From Lachnospiraceae bacterium (GTDB lineage: Bacteria; Bacillota; Clostridia; Lachnospirales; Lachnospiraceae), in assembly GCA_017620155.1 (NCBI GenBank), contig JAFZQY010000071.1:60542-124541 (forward strand): 64,000 bases of DNA, given 5' to 3'. The notes under the pieces were generated by a model that saw only the letters and a list, made by a program, of their open reading frames with translations, did no database searches and was not told the DNA's origin. Within the stretch, counting starts at the first letter, position 1. Every line of letters begins with the position of its first letter. Shown in pieces: positions 35,350-44,738 of this stretch. Made by a program: the position numbers and the translations under genes.

Positions 35350-36198
35350 GTGAGTTACAGAGATTTACTTAAAGATAAAAAAAGGATTGTCATAAAGATC
35401 GGCTCGTCGTCGCTTCATCATCCCGAGACGGGAGGCCTTGACTATACTAAGATCGATGTTCTGGTGCGTGAGATATGCGACCTTAAAAACCGCGGCAAGG
35501 ACGTAGTGCTCGTAAGCTCCGGCGCGATAGCCGTAGGACGAAGGGCAGTCGGCATAGCTGCCGATGAACTCAAAGAAACGAGTAAGAAACAGGCCTGCGC
35601 CGCCATCGGTCAGACCAGGCTCATGATGGTCTATCAGAAGATCTTTGCCGAATACAATCACATGGCCGCTCAGGTCCTGATGACCAAGAATACGATCGTT
35701 GATAACTTGAACAGATTCAATGCGAGAAATACATTCATGGAACTGTTTGAGCTGGGCGCGGTTCCGATAGTTAACGAGAATGATACGGTCGCTACATACG
35801 AGATCGAACTGGGCGACAATGATACGCTATCTGCTGTCGTAGGAGCTCTTACCGATGCGGATCTGCTGATATTGTTATCCGATATCGACGGTCTGTATTC
35901 CGATGATCCCCGAGAGAATCCGGATGCGCATTTCATATCCGAGGTTGATGATCTTGATGAAGTCATGGATATGGGCAAAAAGTCCACCGGCTCCGATGTC
36001 GGAACGGGCGGAATGAATACCAAGCTTCAGGCTGCCAGGATCGCAACCGTATCGGGCATCGATATGGTAATAGCCAATTCCGCGGATATCAAGGTCATCC
36101 ACAGGATAGTGGACGGAGCCGAGATCGGAACGATCTTCAAGGCACATCGTGATGACAGTTTTGATCTGCCGCTTTACGTTCAGCAGATGCACAAATAA
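35350..36198 (+). CDS. proB: glutamate 5-kinase
   Basis: First step of proline synthesis: ATP-dependent phosphorylation of glutamate. The 282-residue amino-acid kinase domain shows VIKIGSSSL, VSSGAIAVG, NENDTVAT and GGMNTKLQAA. It lacks the C-terminal PUA domain of the 367-residue E. coli enzyme, a common form in Clostridia. The start is GTG at 35350 behind GGGAGAGG. proA lies two genes downstream, with a folate enzyme and a small gene between. Confidence 0.95.
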   Translation: MSYRDLLKDKKRIVIKIGSSSLHHPETGGLDYTKIDVLVREICDLKNRGKDVVLVSSGAIAVGRRAVGIAADELKETSKKQACAAIGQTRLMMVYQKIFAEYNHMAAQVLMTKNTIVDNLNRFNARNTFMELFELGAVPIVNENDTVATYEIELGDNDTLSAVVGALTDADLLILLSDIDGLYSDDPRENPDAHFISEVDDLDEVMDMGKKSTGSDVGTGGMNTKLQAARIATVSGIDMVIANSADIKVIHRIVDGAEIGTIFKAHRDDSFDLPLYVQQMHK

Positions 36199-36235
36199 GC
36201 CCTGCCGAACACTATCCCGCAGGAAGATTACGGAT

Positions 36236-36901
36236 ATGTCGATCGCGACGAAAACCGAACTCAGAAAAAGCATATTAAAATTGCGGGATTCCATTCCGCC
36301 GGATGTGAAAGAAGATCTGGACGAGCGGATCGCGGAGCGCGTCATGTCGGTTTTTGATCAGAAGATCGAAGCCTCCGGTGAATCTATCGGTACCGGTGAA
36401 GCCTCCGGCCTTGAAGGCGGCGCAGACCTGCGCGATATGACCGTACTCACATATGTTTCTTTCAGATCCGAGGTATCCACATATGGTATTATAGACCGCT
36501 TCCTGAAAGCGGGAGTCAAAGTCGCGGTTCCGAGAGTCGAAGGAGAAGAGATCAGGTTTTACTATATTTCGTCTATCGATGATCTGACAGAAGGCTATAT
36601 GGGGATCCTAGAACCGAAGCAGTCATGCAGACAATGGGAGATGAAGTCCTTTGACCGGGCCGCAGGATTACGTGATGGAATCATTGATACGGCAGTGCTT
36701 GTTCCCGGCAGCGTATTTGACAAAAAGGGAAACCGCATAGGTTACGGCGGAGGATTCTATGACCGTTTTCTGGCGGAGCATCAAGGGATTTACAGTATAG
36801 GCCTCGCGTATGAGTGCCAGATAACCGATAAGATCCCGGCTGATGAATGGGATCGTAAGGTCGATATGGTGATCACGCCGGAATGCACCTGCGCAGGGTA
36901 A
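36236..36901 (+). CDS. 5-formyltetrahydrofolate cyclo-ligase
   Basis: Returns 5-formyl-THF to the active folate pool as 5,10-methenyl-THF using ATP. From the ATG at 36236 (AGGAAG upstream) the product has 221 residues. It contains VAVPRVEGEEIRFY, YMGILEP and the nucleotide-binding VLVPGSVFDKKGNRIGYGGGFYDRFL. The frame opens at 36149 inside proB, but that extension has no family match. Residues 45-62 form an unusual Gly/Ser/Glu insert encoded partly by an 11-base direct repeat (36368-36378 and 36398-36408). Confidence 0.93.
   Translation: MSIATKTELRKSILKLRDSIPPDVKEDLDERIAERVMSVFDQKIEASGESIGTGEASGLEGGADLRDMTVLTYVSFRSEVSTYGIIDRFLKAGVKVAVPRVEGEEIRFYYISSIDDLTEGYMGILEPKQSCRQWEMKSFDRAAGLRDGIIDTAVLVPGSVFDKKGNRIGYGGGFYDRFLAEHQGIYSIGLAYECQITDKIPADEWDRKVDMVITPECTCAG
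36368..36408. repeat. 11-base direct repeat within the 5-FCL gene
   Basis: GAAGCCTCCGG occurs at 36368-36378 and again at 36398-36408, exactly 30 bases apart. It encodes the repeated Glu-Ala-Ser-Gly of a low-complexity insert. Probably a local slippage duplication. Confidence 0.6.
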
Positions 36902-36921
36902 ATTGCGAAGAAGAGGTTTAT

Positions 36922-37149
36922 ATGCCTGAGATAGATGATGAATTATTAAGCGAAGTCATGAAGCATCTGGACAGTGAGGTTTCGCTGGGCGCCATGCGTA
37001 TGAGCGTGGAATTCGATCCCGAGCAGGATGAGCGCTCAAAGGTATCTCACAAGTGCTGTAAAGTATACGGAAGAGAAGCCAGCCGTATGGTCGGCGAACT
37101 TGACATGTATTCCGACAGTACTAACGGAGACTACGCTAACGACAACTGA
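36922..37149 (+). CDS. small acidic protein of unknown function
   Basis: 75 residues from the ATG at 36922 (AAGAAGAGG upstream); the longer frame from 36883 overlaps the previous gene. The protein is acidic (MPEIDDELLSEVMKHLD..) with one Cys-Cys pair and no membrane segment. It lies between the folate enzyme and proA and is probably co-transcribed. No family recognised. Confidence 0.55.
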   Translation: MPEIDDELLSEVMKHLDSEVSLGAMRMSVEFDPEQDERSKVSHKCCKVYGREASRMVGELDMYSDSTNGDYANDN

Positions 37150-37184
37150 TGTTTGTATGATTGTGTAAAAACAGGGAGAACGAT

Positions 37185-38438
37185 ATGACTACTGCAGAAC
37201 TTAATAAGATGGGAGAGCGCGCCAGACGCGCCGCATATGAGCTTCAGACCATGAAGCAGCAGGACAAGGAGATCGAACTTCTTAAGTGCGCCGAATACCT
37301 CTCAATCTATAAAGAGGAGATCCTCGCGGCAAACGCCGAGGATATCAAGCGCGCTACGGAAGCAGGCATGCATCCCGGTATGATCGACAGACTCAGGCTG
37401 GATGATGCCCGCATAGAGGCCATGGCAGACGGCATGAGACAGGTCGTTAAGTTAAAGGATCCCTGCGGCGAGGTCATGGAAGAGTTCACACGCCCCAATG
37501 GTCTTAAGATTCGTAAGGTCAGGGTTCCGATAGGTGTCATCGGCATCATATATGAGTCAAGACCGAATGTTACGGCTGATGCTTTTGCGCTTACTTTTAA
37601 GAGCGGTAATGCGGTCATCCTAAAGGGCGGAAGCGATGCGATATCATCCAATATCGCCATAGTTAACCTGATGCGTAAATCGCTCATGTCATCCGGGCTC
37701 AATCCAGATTTTGTCCAGCTCATAGAAGATACCGACAGGAAGGTCACTCAGGCCTTCATGAAGCTCAATAAATATGTTGATGTGCTCATTCCCCGCGGAG
37801 GAGCAGGCCTCATAAAGAGTGTGGTCGAGAAGTCCACCATCCCCGTGATCGAGACCGGTACGGGCAACTGTCACATCTATGTAGACAAGTATGCAGACTT
37901 AGACAAAGCGGTTCCGATCATCGTCAATGCCAAGACACAGAGGATAGGTGTATGCAACGCATGTGAATCACTTGTGGTTCATAAAGAAGTGGCCCGTCTG
38001 CTGATGCCGAGATTAGCTGAACTGCTTAAGGAATTTCAGGTAGAGATCAGAGGAGATGAGTACGCCTGTGATATCCTGCCCGATGCAGTTCCCGCAACAA
38101 AAGATGACTGGGGCAAAGAGTATCTGGATTATATCGTATCCCTGAAGACCGTAGGAAGCGTAGAGGAAGCCGTAGAACATATCAACAAGTACAATACCAA
38201 GCACTCCGAAGCGATCATCACCGAGGATAAGACTACGGCACAGTATTTCATGGACCGTGTTGATGCTGCCTGCGTATATGTAAATGCTTCGACGCGTTTT
38301 ACCGATGGATTTGAATTCGGTTTCGGGGCAGAGATAGGAATATCGACTCAGAAGCTCCATGCGAGAGGTCCGATGGGACTTAAGGAGCTGACTTCATATA
38401 AGTACCAGATCTACGGAACCGGTCAGATAAGGACCTGA
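37185..38438 (+). CDS. proA: glutamate-5-semialdehyde dehydrogenase (gamma-glutamyl phosphate reductase)
   Basis: Second step of proline synthesis: NADPH reduction of gamma-glutamyl phosphate. 417 residues from ATG 37185 (GGGAGAACG upstream; the frame opens at 37161). Catalytic Cys257 lies in [26 protein letters not shown] and the C-terminal [22 protein letters not shown] are diagnostic. proB and proA flank two genes instead of being adjacent, but all four run the same way with short gaps and can form one operon. Confidence 0.96.
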   Translation: MTTAELNKMGERARRAAYELQTMKQQDKEIELLKCAEYLSIYKEEILAANAEDIKRATEAGMHPGMIDRLRLDDARIEAMADGMRQVVKLKDPCGEVMEEFTRPNGLKIRKVRVPIGVIGIIYESRPNVTADAFALTFKSGNAVILKGGSDAISSNIAIVNLMRKSLMSSGLNPDFVQLIEDTDRKVTQAFMKLNKYVDVLIPRGGAGLIKSVVEKSTIPVIETGTGNCHIYVDKYADLDKAVPIIVNAKTQRIGVCNACESLVVHKEVARLLMPRLAELLKEFQVEIRGDEYACDILPDAVPATKDDWGKEYLDYIVSLKTVGSVEEAVEHINKYNTKHSEAIITEDKTTAQYFMDRVDAACVYVNASTRFTDGFEFGFGAEIGISTQKLHARGPMGLKELTSYKYQIYGTGQIRT

Positions 38439-38464
38439 CAGTTTTTTCAGAGGTTTGACCGGAT

Positions 38465-38971
38465 ATGAGTAATGCAAAGAAATTCGGCGTATTTCTTGTA
38501 GTATTGCTGTGCGCCGCATGTATGTTTGTTTTTATATATACTCTTGTGAAACTTTCTCTTCAGGAAGGTGAAAGCTCCAGCCGTCTGACACAGGCAGTCG
38601 TTAATCAGATAGGAGAAGCTGCATTCGATGAGGAACTGGATGCGAACCAGATCCATGCGCTTAACCTGTTTCTCAGGACAATGGCGCATTTCGTCCTTTT
38701 TTCCATTCTTTCATTCGGCATGTGTACGATAGCATTTCTGGTATTTGCTCATCCTGCAGGACGTTTTTTCGGCCTGGTTCTTAACATGCTCATATGTGCA
38801 GCGCTTGCGTACGGCACGGAATACTTTAAGCAGTTTGTTGATGGAAGACATTTTCAGATAGAAGATGCATGGCTCAACATATACGGAGTGATCATCGGGC
38901 TATGCTCATTTTTGATCGCGGATCTGATATTCTGGGCGATACGTGCACGAAGCTCTTCGCAATCAGAATGA
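38465..38971 (+). CDS. VanZ-like membrane protein
   Basis: 168 residues with four hydrophobic helices (about 7-30, 72-93, 98-117, 136-160). The VanZ pattern is visible: an Arg-x3-His in the second helix (RTMAHF), Glu-x3-Gln between helices (EYFKQFVDGRHFQIEDAWLN) and an Asn-x2-Gly near the end. VanZ proteins confer low-level teicoplanin resistance in one case; most homologues have unknown roles at the envelope. Its last 9 bases overlap the convergent ThiT-like gene, with no terminator between them. Confidence 0.8.
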   Translation: MSNAKKFGVFLVVLLCAACMFVFIYTLVKLSLQEGESSSRLTQAVVNQIGEAAFDEELDANQIHALNLFLRTMAHFVLFSILSFGMCTIAFLVFAHPAGRFFGLVLNMLICAALAYGTEYFKQFVDGRHFQIEDAWLNIYGVIIGLCSFLIADLIFWAIRARSSSQSE

Positions 38972-39739
38972 TGTAATGGAAGGATCCTTAAGCGGGTTGT
39001 TTGCGATATGCTTAAGGGTAAAGATCGTTTCACGTACCGGCGGTATGCAAAGTACCAGTACGGTAGTCGCGGCTTCGGCTAAGAGATAGCTGCCGTCATA
39101 TCTGATATCATACAGCAGCTTATCAATCTGTGTTACGCATCCTGCAGGATAAGCGTTATAATACGGGGCGGCGATGACGTAGCATACGAACATCACGAAT
39201 ACTCCGATCAGATATCCCGCGATCAGGCCGAAAGTGCTGTTTTCTTTATCTTTATCACCTATGATCTGTAATATGGGTTTTTCCTTCCCGGGTATTATTG
39301 CCCGGGAATCTTTTATTTGTCTGATATAGCGCTGCGAATCAAGATTCTGCTTAAGAAGCCCGCCGAGGCAGAAACCGGTACATGCTATCAAGTACTCGAG
39401 AAGGAAGACTGTAGGTCCCTTGATGAAGCTGTCTCTGACCATGTCGGCGTTTGAAGGATCCGTAATGGCTCCGGCGAATAATACTTCTGATACAAAGGTC
39501 GCTGTCAGCTTGCAGATGCTGAACATGAAACTTCCGATCAGACCTGTTCTGAATCCGAAGAAATATGTGATGAGCCACAGGGGCAGAAGAGAGAAAAATG
39601 TCCAGCTTCCGCCTTCGTTAAGTACCAGAATGGGAAAGAAGGACAGACCGGTAGCCAGCACGAGCAGGATGCTGCACCATGCATTCTCGTTATCATATAG
39701 CCTGGTCATGTTATTTCTTTTATTTTCTTCTCTTGCCAT
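38963..39739 (-). CDS. ThiT-like ECF substrate-binding (S) component
   Basis: 258-residue membrane protein with about six helices. The order and spacing recall ThiT, the thiamine-specific S-component: the LEYLIACTGFCLGGLLKQN block resembles ThiT LEYLVAPVSLGIAGLFRQK, and the YDGSYLLAEAATTVL end resembles the last ThiT helix. It carries an extra loop of about 35 residues (QNLDSQRYIRQIKDSRAI..). Thiamine or another small vitamin is the likely ligand, acting with ECF ATPases encoded elsewhere. The start could also be the Met at 39709. It is the last gene of the polyamine-transport operon and overlaps the preceding gene by 20 bases. Confidence 0.6.
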   Translation of the reverse strand: MAREENKRNNMTRLYDNENAWCSILLVLATGLSFFPILVLNEGGSWTFFSLLPLWLITYFFGFRTGLIGSFMFSICKLTATFVSEVLFAGAITDPSNADMVRDSFIKGPTVFLLEYLIACTGFCLGGLLKQNLDSQRYIRQIKDSRAIIPGKEKPILQIIGDKDKENSTFGLIAGYLIGVFVMFVCYVIAAPYYNAYPAGCVTQIDKLLYDIRYDGSYLLAEAATTVLVLCIPPVRETIFTLKHIANNPLKDPSITSF

Positions 39740-42053
39740 CTCTTAACCTGCGTTCGCGTTTGATACGGTTGTTATGTATTATCAGATAAACGATTATGAG
39801 CAGCAATGCGCCCAGCAGGGTGTTGCTGAAGGTTACTTCAAAGCCCGTATATCTTGGCGCAAGCTCGATTCCGATCCGCTCGTAGAATCTGCCGAGCATT
39901 CCGGTCACGAAGGATTCAACCTGGATGATAGCCAGAACTGTAGCAGCGATGTTCAGGATCATGCTGTTTCGGTTCTCGCGTTCGCTGGCCATCAGATCGA
40001 CCATGTGCTCTAAGTATTCCTGATGTTTGTCATATGTTTTCAGGAGATCTTCATTGGAGAAAGCTTCCTTGATACAGGCGGCTTCTCTTGAAGTTCCGAT
40101 ATAGTTGAAGTTTGAAGGTTCCCAGAAGGGTATGGTCTTGCCGTATTCCTGCTCGAGCTGCATGACCTCATCCATGGTCACATTGTTGTTGTGATACAAA
40201 AGGTCGCTGACCTTCATGTTCATACGTGCGAGGGCGGTGTTCTGGAACATGACGAGCTCTGCGATAAAGGAATAAGTGGATGTGATGTCTATCCTGTCCT
40301 TAATATCGCCGAAATCATCCGGAATGAATGCGATGACCATCTCGGACAGATATACATGGTAATAATCATATTGCGCATGATCGTTTGCGCATATATCTTT
40401 GAGCTCGGGGGAGTCGATGTGGAAGTCCTGTCGATGACTGTTATATACTTCCGCAGACATGACGTTCTGGAACTCTGTCCGGTATACATCCTGATCGGGT
40501 TTATTTGACATGCAGACCATGATCTTCTCCTGACCGCATTTGTGCAGGAGGTATTTCTGCCATAGATAATCATAAAGGCGTATAAACCTGATGCATTCGG
40601 GATGGTTAAACGGATCGTATTTTCCGTCAGGATAAGCTGCGCGTGGATCTACGATCTTGATATAGTTATTGCTTACCTGGTCCTCAAGCTGGGTAGTAGA
40701 GTACCTGTAATCCGGGAAAAAGACATTCACCACATACATATGTGTGGGCCGGTGGGATGTGATGAACACATATCCCTTCTGAAGTCCGATCACCTGCTCG
40801 CGGTTTTTGTCGTGAGCGGGCTCTTTATCTTTAGCTGTAGTGTTCTGCGCGTTCTGCGCGTCCGTATTATCATTATTGCCGAAATATGTGTATATCTTGT
40901 TCCTGTTTATCCTCGCCTCAAGATCGTATACGGTCTCTTTTTTGTCAAGATTGAGACTTAGATCATCGTGGATTGGATCAAAAGACCGGTCCTTGCAGGG
41001 ATAATCGTCCGTGGTATGCAGGAAATCATAGCACCCCAGATAATGAGTTCGCATATCCCTGATGGATCTGGAAGAGCATTCGTATCTTATGGATTCTTCC
41101 AGACAGTTGAGGATCTGAACGGGTATTCCGTGGTCATCGTCCGTTCCGGGCTGATCCGGATCGAGCGGTGATAGCGTCGTGCCTGTAAAAAGCGGATCAG
41201 TCATGATATTATATGCATGCTCTGTCATGGGCAGATAAAGATATACATCATCCTGCCATGTCTTCACATATTCTTCGCCTTCTTGTTCCGACTTGTTATC
41301 ATCACCTGCAGGGAAACGTTCACGGCCGAAGTCATAAAAAGAAGCATTTTTGCCGGACACGTCAACGCCTTTATACAGGAGTTTGCTTAATGAGCCGGCT
41401 TTTGTGGTAAGGTCGGCATCGGAATTGTCGCATATGTAGATGGCTTTGGGAAAACCCGACTCGCTCTTTACTTCCGCGCCTGAGGGCGTCGAGAGTATGT
41501 GATGACACTTAAAGCGCATGATGCTTAATAGCTTGACGCCGTCTTCCGAGACAGCGCATGCGGCGAGGGTATCGATGTGGATGTTTTTCCTGATGTGAAG
41601 CTCGCGAAGGAAAGAGTGTACTCCGTCCGTGAGAAGCTTAACCACTCCGGTGCCCTGGTATTCAGGATCTACGACAGCGGATAGGATATATACAAAGTGG
41701 GATCTGTCTTCTTCATAAGGAACTATCTGATCGGATGTGATACCGTCATCGAGCAGGGAATAAGGAGTATCCTCCTTAAGTATCATTTCACGAAGGTTTT
41801 CATTAACGGGAAAGAAATTGATATAACCGATCAGACGGTCAGCTGATTCATCCCATACATATGCATAGGACAGGGGATTTGCTCCGTATCTGTCCACCAT
41901 GGGCATGATCTCGCCTGCATCTTCCGCGGAGTACACTTTAACGTCGAGTTCATGTACTTTTTCCATGAAAGAATATACGTCACATCCGTGGAGTCCGTCT
42001 GCGGGAGAGTGATATTTCAGGCTGCCTGTTACTGTGCTTTGAGCTCTTTCCAT
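39720..42053 (-). CDS. GNAT acetyltransferase-like domain fused to a long region with two C-terminal membrane helices
   Basis: About 777 residues from the ATG at 42053; the frame opens at 42098 and a later ATG at 41966 is also possible, with none having a clear ribosome-binding site. The first 220 residues look like a GNAT N-acetyltransferase: beta strands, then VDPEYQGTGVVKLLTDGVHSFL with the acetyl-CoA loop Gln-x2-Gly-x-Gly-like. A middle region of about 400 residues has no match I recognise. The C-terminus has long helices followed by two membrane helices (AATVLAIIQVESFVTGML and LGALLLIIVYLII), a layout recalling CorA-type transporters but without GMN. It follows potD by a 25-base overlap. 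Spermidine acetylation is a tempting but unproven role. Confidence 0.65.
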   Translation of the reverse strand: MERAQSTVTGSLKYHSPADGLHGCDVYSFMEKVHELDVKVYSAEDAGEIMPMVDRYGANPLSYAYVWDESADRLIGYINFFPVNENLREMILKEDTPYSLLDDGITSDQIVPYEEDRSHFVYILSAVVDPEYQGTGVVKLLTDGVHSFLRELHIRKNIHIDTLAACAVSEDGVKLLSIMRFKCHHILSTPSGAEVKSESGFPKAIYICDNSDADLTTKAGSLSKLLYKGVDVSGKNASFYDFGRERFPAGDDNKSEQEGEEYVKTWQDDVYLYLPMTEHAYNIMTDPLFTGTTLSPLDPDQPGTDDDHGIPVQILNCLEESIRYECSSRSIRDMRTHYLGCYDFLHTTDDYPCKDRSFDPIHDDLSLNLDKKETVYDLEARINRNKIYTYFGNNDNTDAQNAQNTTAKDKEPAHDKNREQVIGLQKGYVFITSHRPTHMYVVNVFFPDYRYSTTQLEDQVSNNYIKIVDPRAAYPDGKYDPFNHPECIRFIRLYDYLWQKYLLHKCGQEKIMVCMSNKPDQDVYRTEFQNVMSAEVYNSHRQDFHIDSPELKDICANDHAQYDYYHVYLSEMVIAFIPDDFGDIKDRIDITSTYSFIAELVMFQNTALARMNMKVSDLLYHNNNVTMDEVMQLEQEYGKTIPFWEPSNFNYIGTSREAACIKEAFSNEDLLKTYDKHQEYLEHMVDLMASERENRNSMILNIAATVLAIIQVESFVTGMLGRFYERIGIELAPRYTGFEVTFSNTLLGALLLIIVYLIIHNNRIKRERRLRDGKRRK

Positions 42054-43111
42054 AATTCGTTGTACAGTTCGGTAGTATCGCCTTCGACCTGGGTGCATAC
42101 TTCGCAGAGATCGACGGATTCGTCAGTGGGAACGATAGCGGGGTCGTTTTTCAGTTCAGCATCCATGTTCTTGATGACGGCTTCGTTCGGAGTGGAGTAG
42201 TAGATGAATTCAAAATTGGCAGTGGCCACATCCTGACGGCATAAGAAATCCAGGAACTTGCGTGCCGCATCCGTATTCTGGCAGTTTTTGGTGACGAGCC
42301 ATGAATCCACCCATACATTGGAACCTTCCTTGGGAACCACATATGCCAGATCGGGATTGTAGAGGTGCCCGAGGTATGCTTCGCCGGAATATACGACTGC
42401 CATTGTGGCGTTGCCGGCGACTACTTCATCGCGGGCTTCGTCCACGAGATAAGCTTCGACATCAGGCTTTTGCTTCATGAGAAGCTCGGCAGCTTCGCGG
42501 ATCTGGGATTCGTCGGTCGTGTTCACTGAATACCCGAGATACTTGAGCGCTACCATGAAAGTATCTCTCATGGAATCCTGCATGATGATCTCTCCGGCGT
42601 AATCACCGTTAAAGAGCACGTCCCAGCTGTCGATCTCACCGTTTACTTTGGTGGTATCGTAAAGGATTCCGAGAGTTCCCCAGAAATAGGGCAGGGCATA
42701 TGAATTATCGGGATCTATAGCCTTGTTGATATCCCAGTATTTCTTGCCGATGTTATTGATATTGCCCAGAGTGGAAAAGTCAACCTGCTGAGCCTCTCCT
42801 TCATCTATCAGCCTTTTGACCATGTAATCGGCAGTACATACGAGATCATAAGAGATTCCGCCGGCTTTGTACTTGGTATAGAGTTCCTCTGCGGTAGTTG
42901 CCTCTTCGTACTTGACTTCAATGCCGCTTTCGCGGGTGAACTGTTCAAGCATGTCCGGATCCAGGTATTCGCTGTAGTTGAATACGGTGAGTGTTTCGCC
43001 GGTCAGAGGGACAGCAGGTGCCTCAGAGTTTGCACCGGATGCGCCGCAGCCGGTAAAGAGTGAAGCGGACAGCGCGGCCGTGCAGATTATCGAAACGAAT
43101 CTTTTTTTCAT
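42029..43111 (-). CDS. potD: spermidine/putrescine-binding lipoprotein
   Basis: Extracellular substrate-binding protein of a polyamine ABC importer. The 360-residue precursor has a lipoprotein signal (MKKRFVSIICTAALSASLFTGC, lipid-modified Cys22). The mature part shows LTVFNYSEYLDPDML, GISYDLVCTADYMV and YALPYFWGTLGILYDTTKV, typical of PotD. GGGAGAC precedes the ATG, which overlaps the potC stop by 4 bases. Confidence 0.95.
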   Translation of the reverse strand: MKKRFVSIICTAALSASLFTGCGASGANSEAPAVPLTGETLTVFNYSEYLDPDMLEQFTRESGIEVKYEEATTAEELYTKYKAGGISYDLVCTADYMVKRLIDEGEAQQVDFSTLGNINNIGKKYWDINKAIDPDNSYALPYFWGTLGILYDTTKVNGEIDSWDVLFNGDYAGEIIMQDSMRDTFMVALKYLGYSVNTTDESQIREAAELLMKQKPDVEAYLVDEARDEVVAGNATMAVVYSGEAYLGHLYNPDLAYVVPKEGSNVWVDSWLVTKNCQNTDAARKFLDFLCRQDVATANFEFIYYSTPNEAVIKNMDAELKNDPAIVPTDESVDLCEVCTQVEGDTTELYNELWKELKAQ

Positions 43112-43920
43112 AATACTTTGTCTCCCTGTCTTTTCTTTCCCGAGGAAAGACTTATATGAAACCTGTCATAAGGCAGGTTCACAAGTATAAGTAATACTAA
43201 CACAATAAAGAATAAAACGGTAGATAACGCATACATCTCAGGCTTGATGCCTTTTCGTATCTCGCCGTAGATCAGAGTGGAGAGCGTGTTTACTCCGGCA
43301 CCCTTGGTAAAGTATGTGATAACGAAGTCGTCCATTGACATCGTGACTGCCATCAGGAAGCCCGAGAGCACGCCGGGAAGGATCTGCGGCATGAGTATGC
43401 GCATGAACGCATAGGCTTCGCCTGCTCCGAGATCCAGGGCTGCTTCATACTGGTATATATCCATGTCCCGGAGCTTGGGAAGGATGCACAGGATCACATA
43501 GGGCAGATTGAAGGTCACATGTGCGAGCAGCACGGATGAAAACCCCAAGGGCAGGAAACGCACGAACCACAGAAGAAGTGCGATGCCCGTAACGATATCC
43601 GCATTGATCATAGGGATATTGGTCCAGAAAAGCATTATCTTATAGTCTCTTTTCTTCATCGAATAGATACCGATGGCTCCTAACAGTCCCAGGACCGAAG
43701 AGATGAATGCCGAAAGGAGCGCCAAGCCGAATGTGGTCCACAGAGCGCTCATTATCGTCGAATTGCTGACGAGTGAAGCATACCATTCCAGGGTAAAACC
43801 TCCCCATACCACGCGGGACCTTGACGCATTGAAACTCAGCACTATGAGTATCGCGATAGGTGCGTAGAGGAAGAGCATTATCAATATGAGATAGATCTTT
43901 CCGAGAACCTTGGTCATCAT
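43108..43920 (-). CDS. potC: spermidine/putrescine ABC transporter permease PotC
   Basis: 270-residue permease with six helices and the EAA-loop pattern YEAALDLGAGEAYAFMRILMPQILPGV that contacts the ATPase. It overlaps potB and potD by 4 bases each (ATGA), as expected for translational coupling. Confidence 0.95.
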   Translation of the reverse strand: MMTKVLGKIYLILIMLFLYAPIAILIVLSFNASRSRVVWGGFTLEWYASLVSNSTIMSALWTTFGLALLSAFISSVLGLLGAIGIYSMKKRDYKIMLFWTNIPMINADIVTGIALLLWFVRFLPLGFSSVLLAHVTFNLPYVILCILPKLRDMDIYQYEAALDLGAGEAYAFMRILMPQILPGVLSGFLMAVTMSMDDFVITYFTKGAGVNTLSTLIYGEIRKGIKPEMYALSTVLFFIVLVLLILVNLPYDRFHISLSSGKKRQGDKVL

Positions 43921-44738
43921 AAAATACCCGTGGAGGCCTCCTCACGGTTTCTGCCGAAGAGAAACGATGTGATCAGTACGAATATCATCAGTGCCACACT
44001 TAAGCCTGAACCCAGGTTCCAGTTCATGCTGACTGTGAATTCCTGTTCGATGATATTACCCAAGAGCTGTATCTTGCCTCCGCCCAATATATTGGCTATA
44101 ACGAATTCCGTCATGGACGGAACGAATACCATGGTTATTCCGCTGCCCACTCCGCCGAGTGAGAGAGGGATTATTATCTTAGTCAGTACATGGAGCTTAT
44201 CGCTGCCTAAGTCCTTGGCTGCCTCGATCACATCCTCCGGGATCGAAAGTATGCTGTTAAGAACGGGTAAGAGCATGTAAGGAAGATAGTCATATACCAT
44301 GCCCAGTACGATCGCTCCGGGTGTGTTTATCAGCTTCAGGGGCGCAAGCCCAAGGCCTGAGAGCAGATTATTGATGATGCCGTTATTGGATATCAGCATC
44401 TGCATCGCGAGAACACGGAGTATGAAGTTCATCCACATGGGGAGGATAAGTATGAAAAGGATGATGCTTTTCTTACGGATATGACTGCCGCGCAGGATGA
44501 TCGCTACGGGATAAGCAAGAAGAATGCACAGGATTGTGCTGATGAAAGCAAGACTGAGAGACATGATCAGAGCCTTGCGGTGTATGGGGTCAAATATGGC
44601 CAGCAGATTGGCGAGAGTCAATGCTCCGTCGGAATCAGTAATGGCCTTGGATAATATGAAGATGATCGGAATGATGGTGAAACCGATGACCCAGATGATA
44701 TAAGGAATGGAGAGGAGACGGGACTTACTACGATTCAT
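43917..44738 (-). CDS. potB: spermidine/putrescine ABC transporter permease PotB
   Basis: 273-residue permease with six helices. The EAA loop reads [30 protein letters not shown]. The 5' end overlaps potA by 11 bases and the 3' end overlaps potC by 4. It forms the membrane heterodimer with PotC. Confidence 0.95.
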   Translation of the reverse strand: MNRSKSRLLSIPYIIWVIGFTIIPIIFILSKAITDSDGALTLANLLAIFDPIHRKALIMSLSLAFISTILCILLAYPVAIILRGSHIRKKSIILFILILPMWMNFILRVLAMQMLISNNGIINNLLSGLGLAPLKLINTPGAIVLGMVYDYLPYMLLPVLNSILSIPEDVIEAAKDLGSDKLHVLTKIIIPLSLGGVGSGITMVFVPSMTEFVIANILGGGKIQLLGNIIEQEFTVSMNWNLGSGLSVALMIFVLITSFLFGRNREEASTGIL

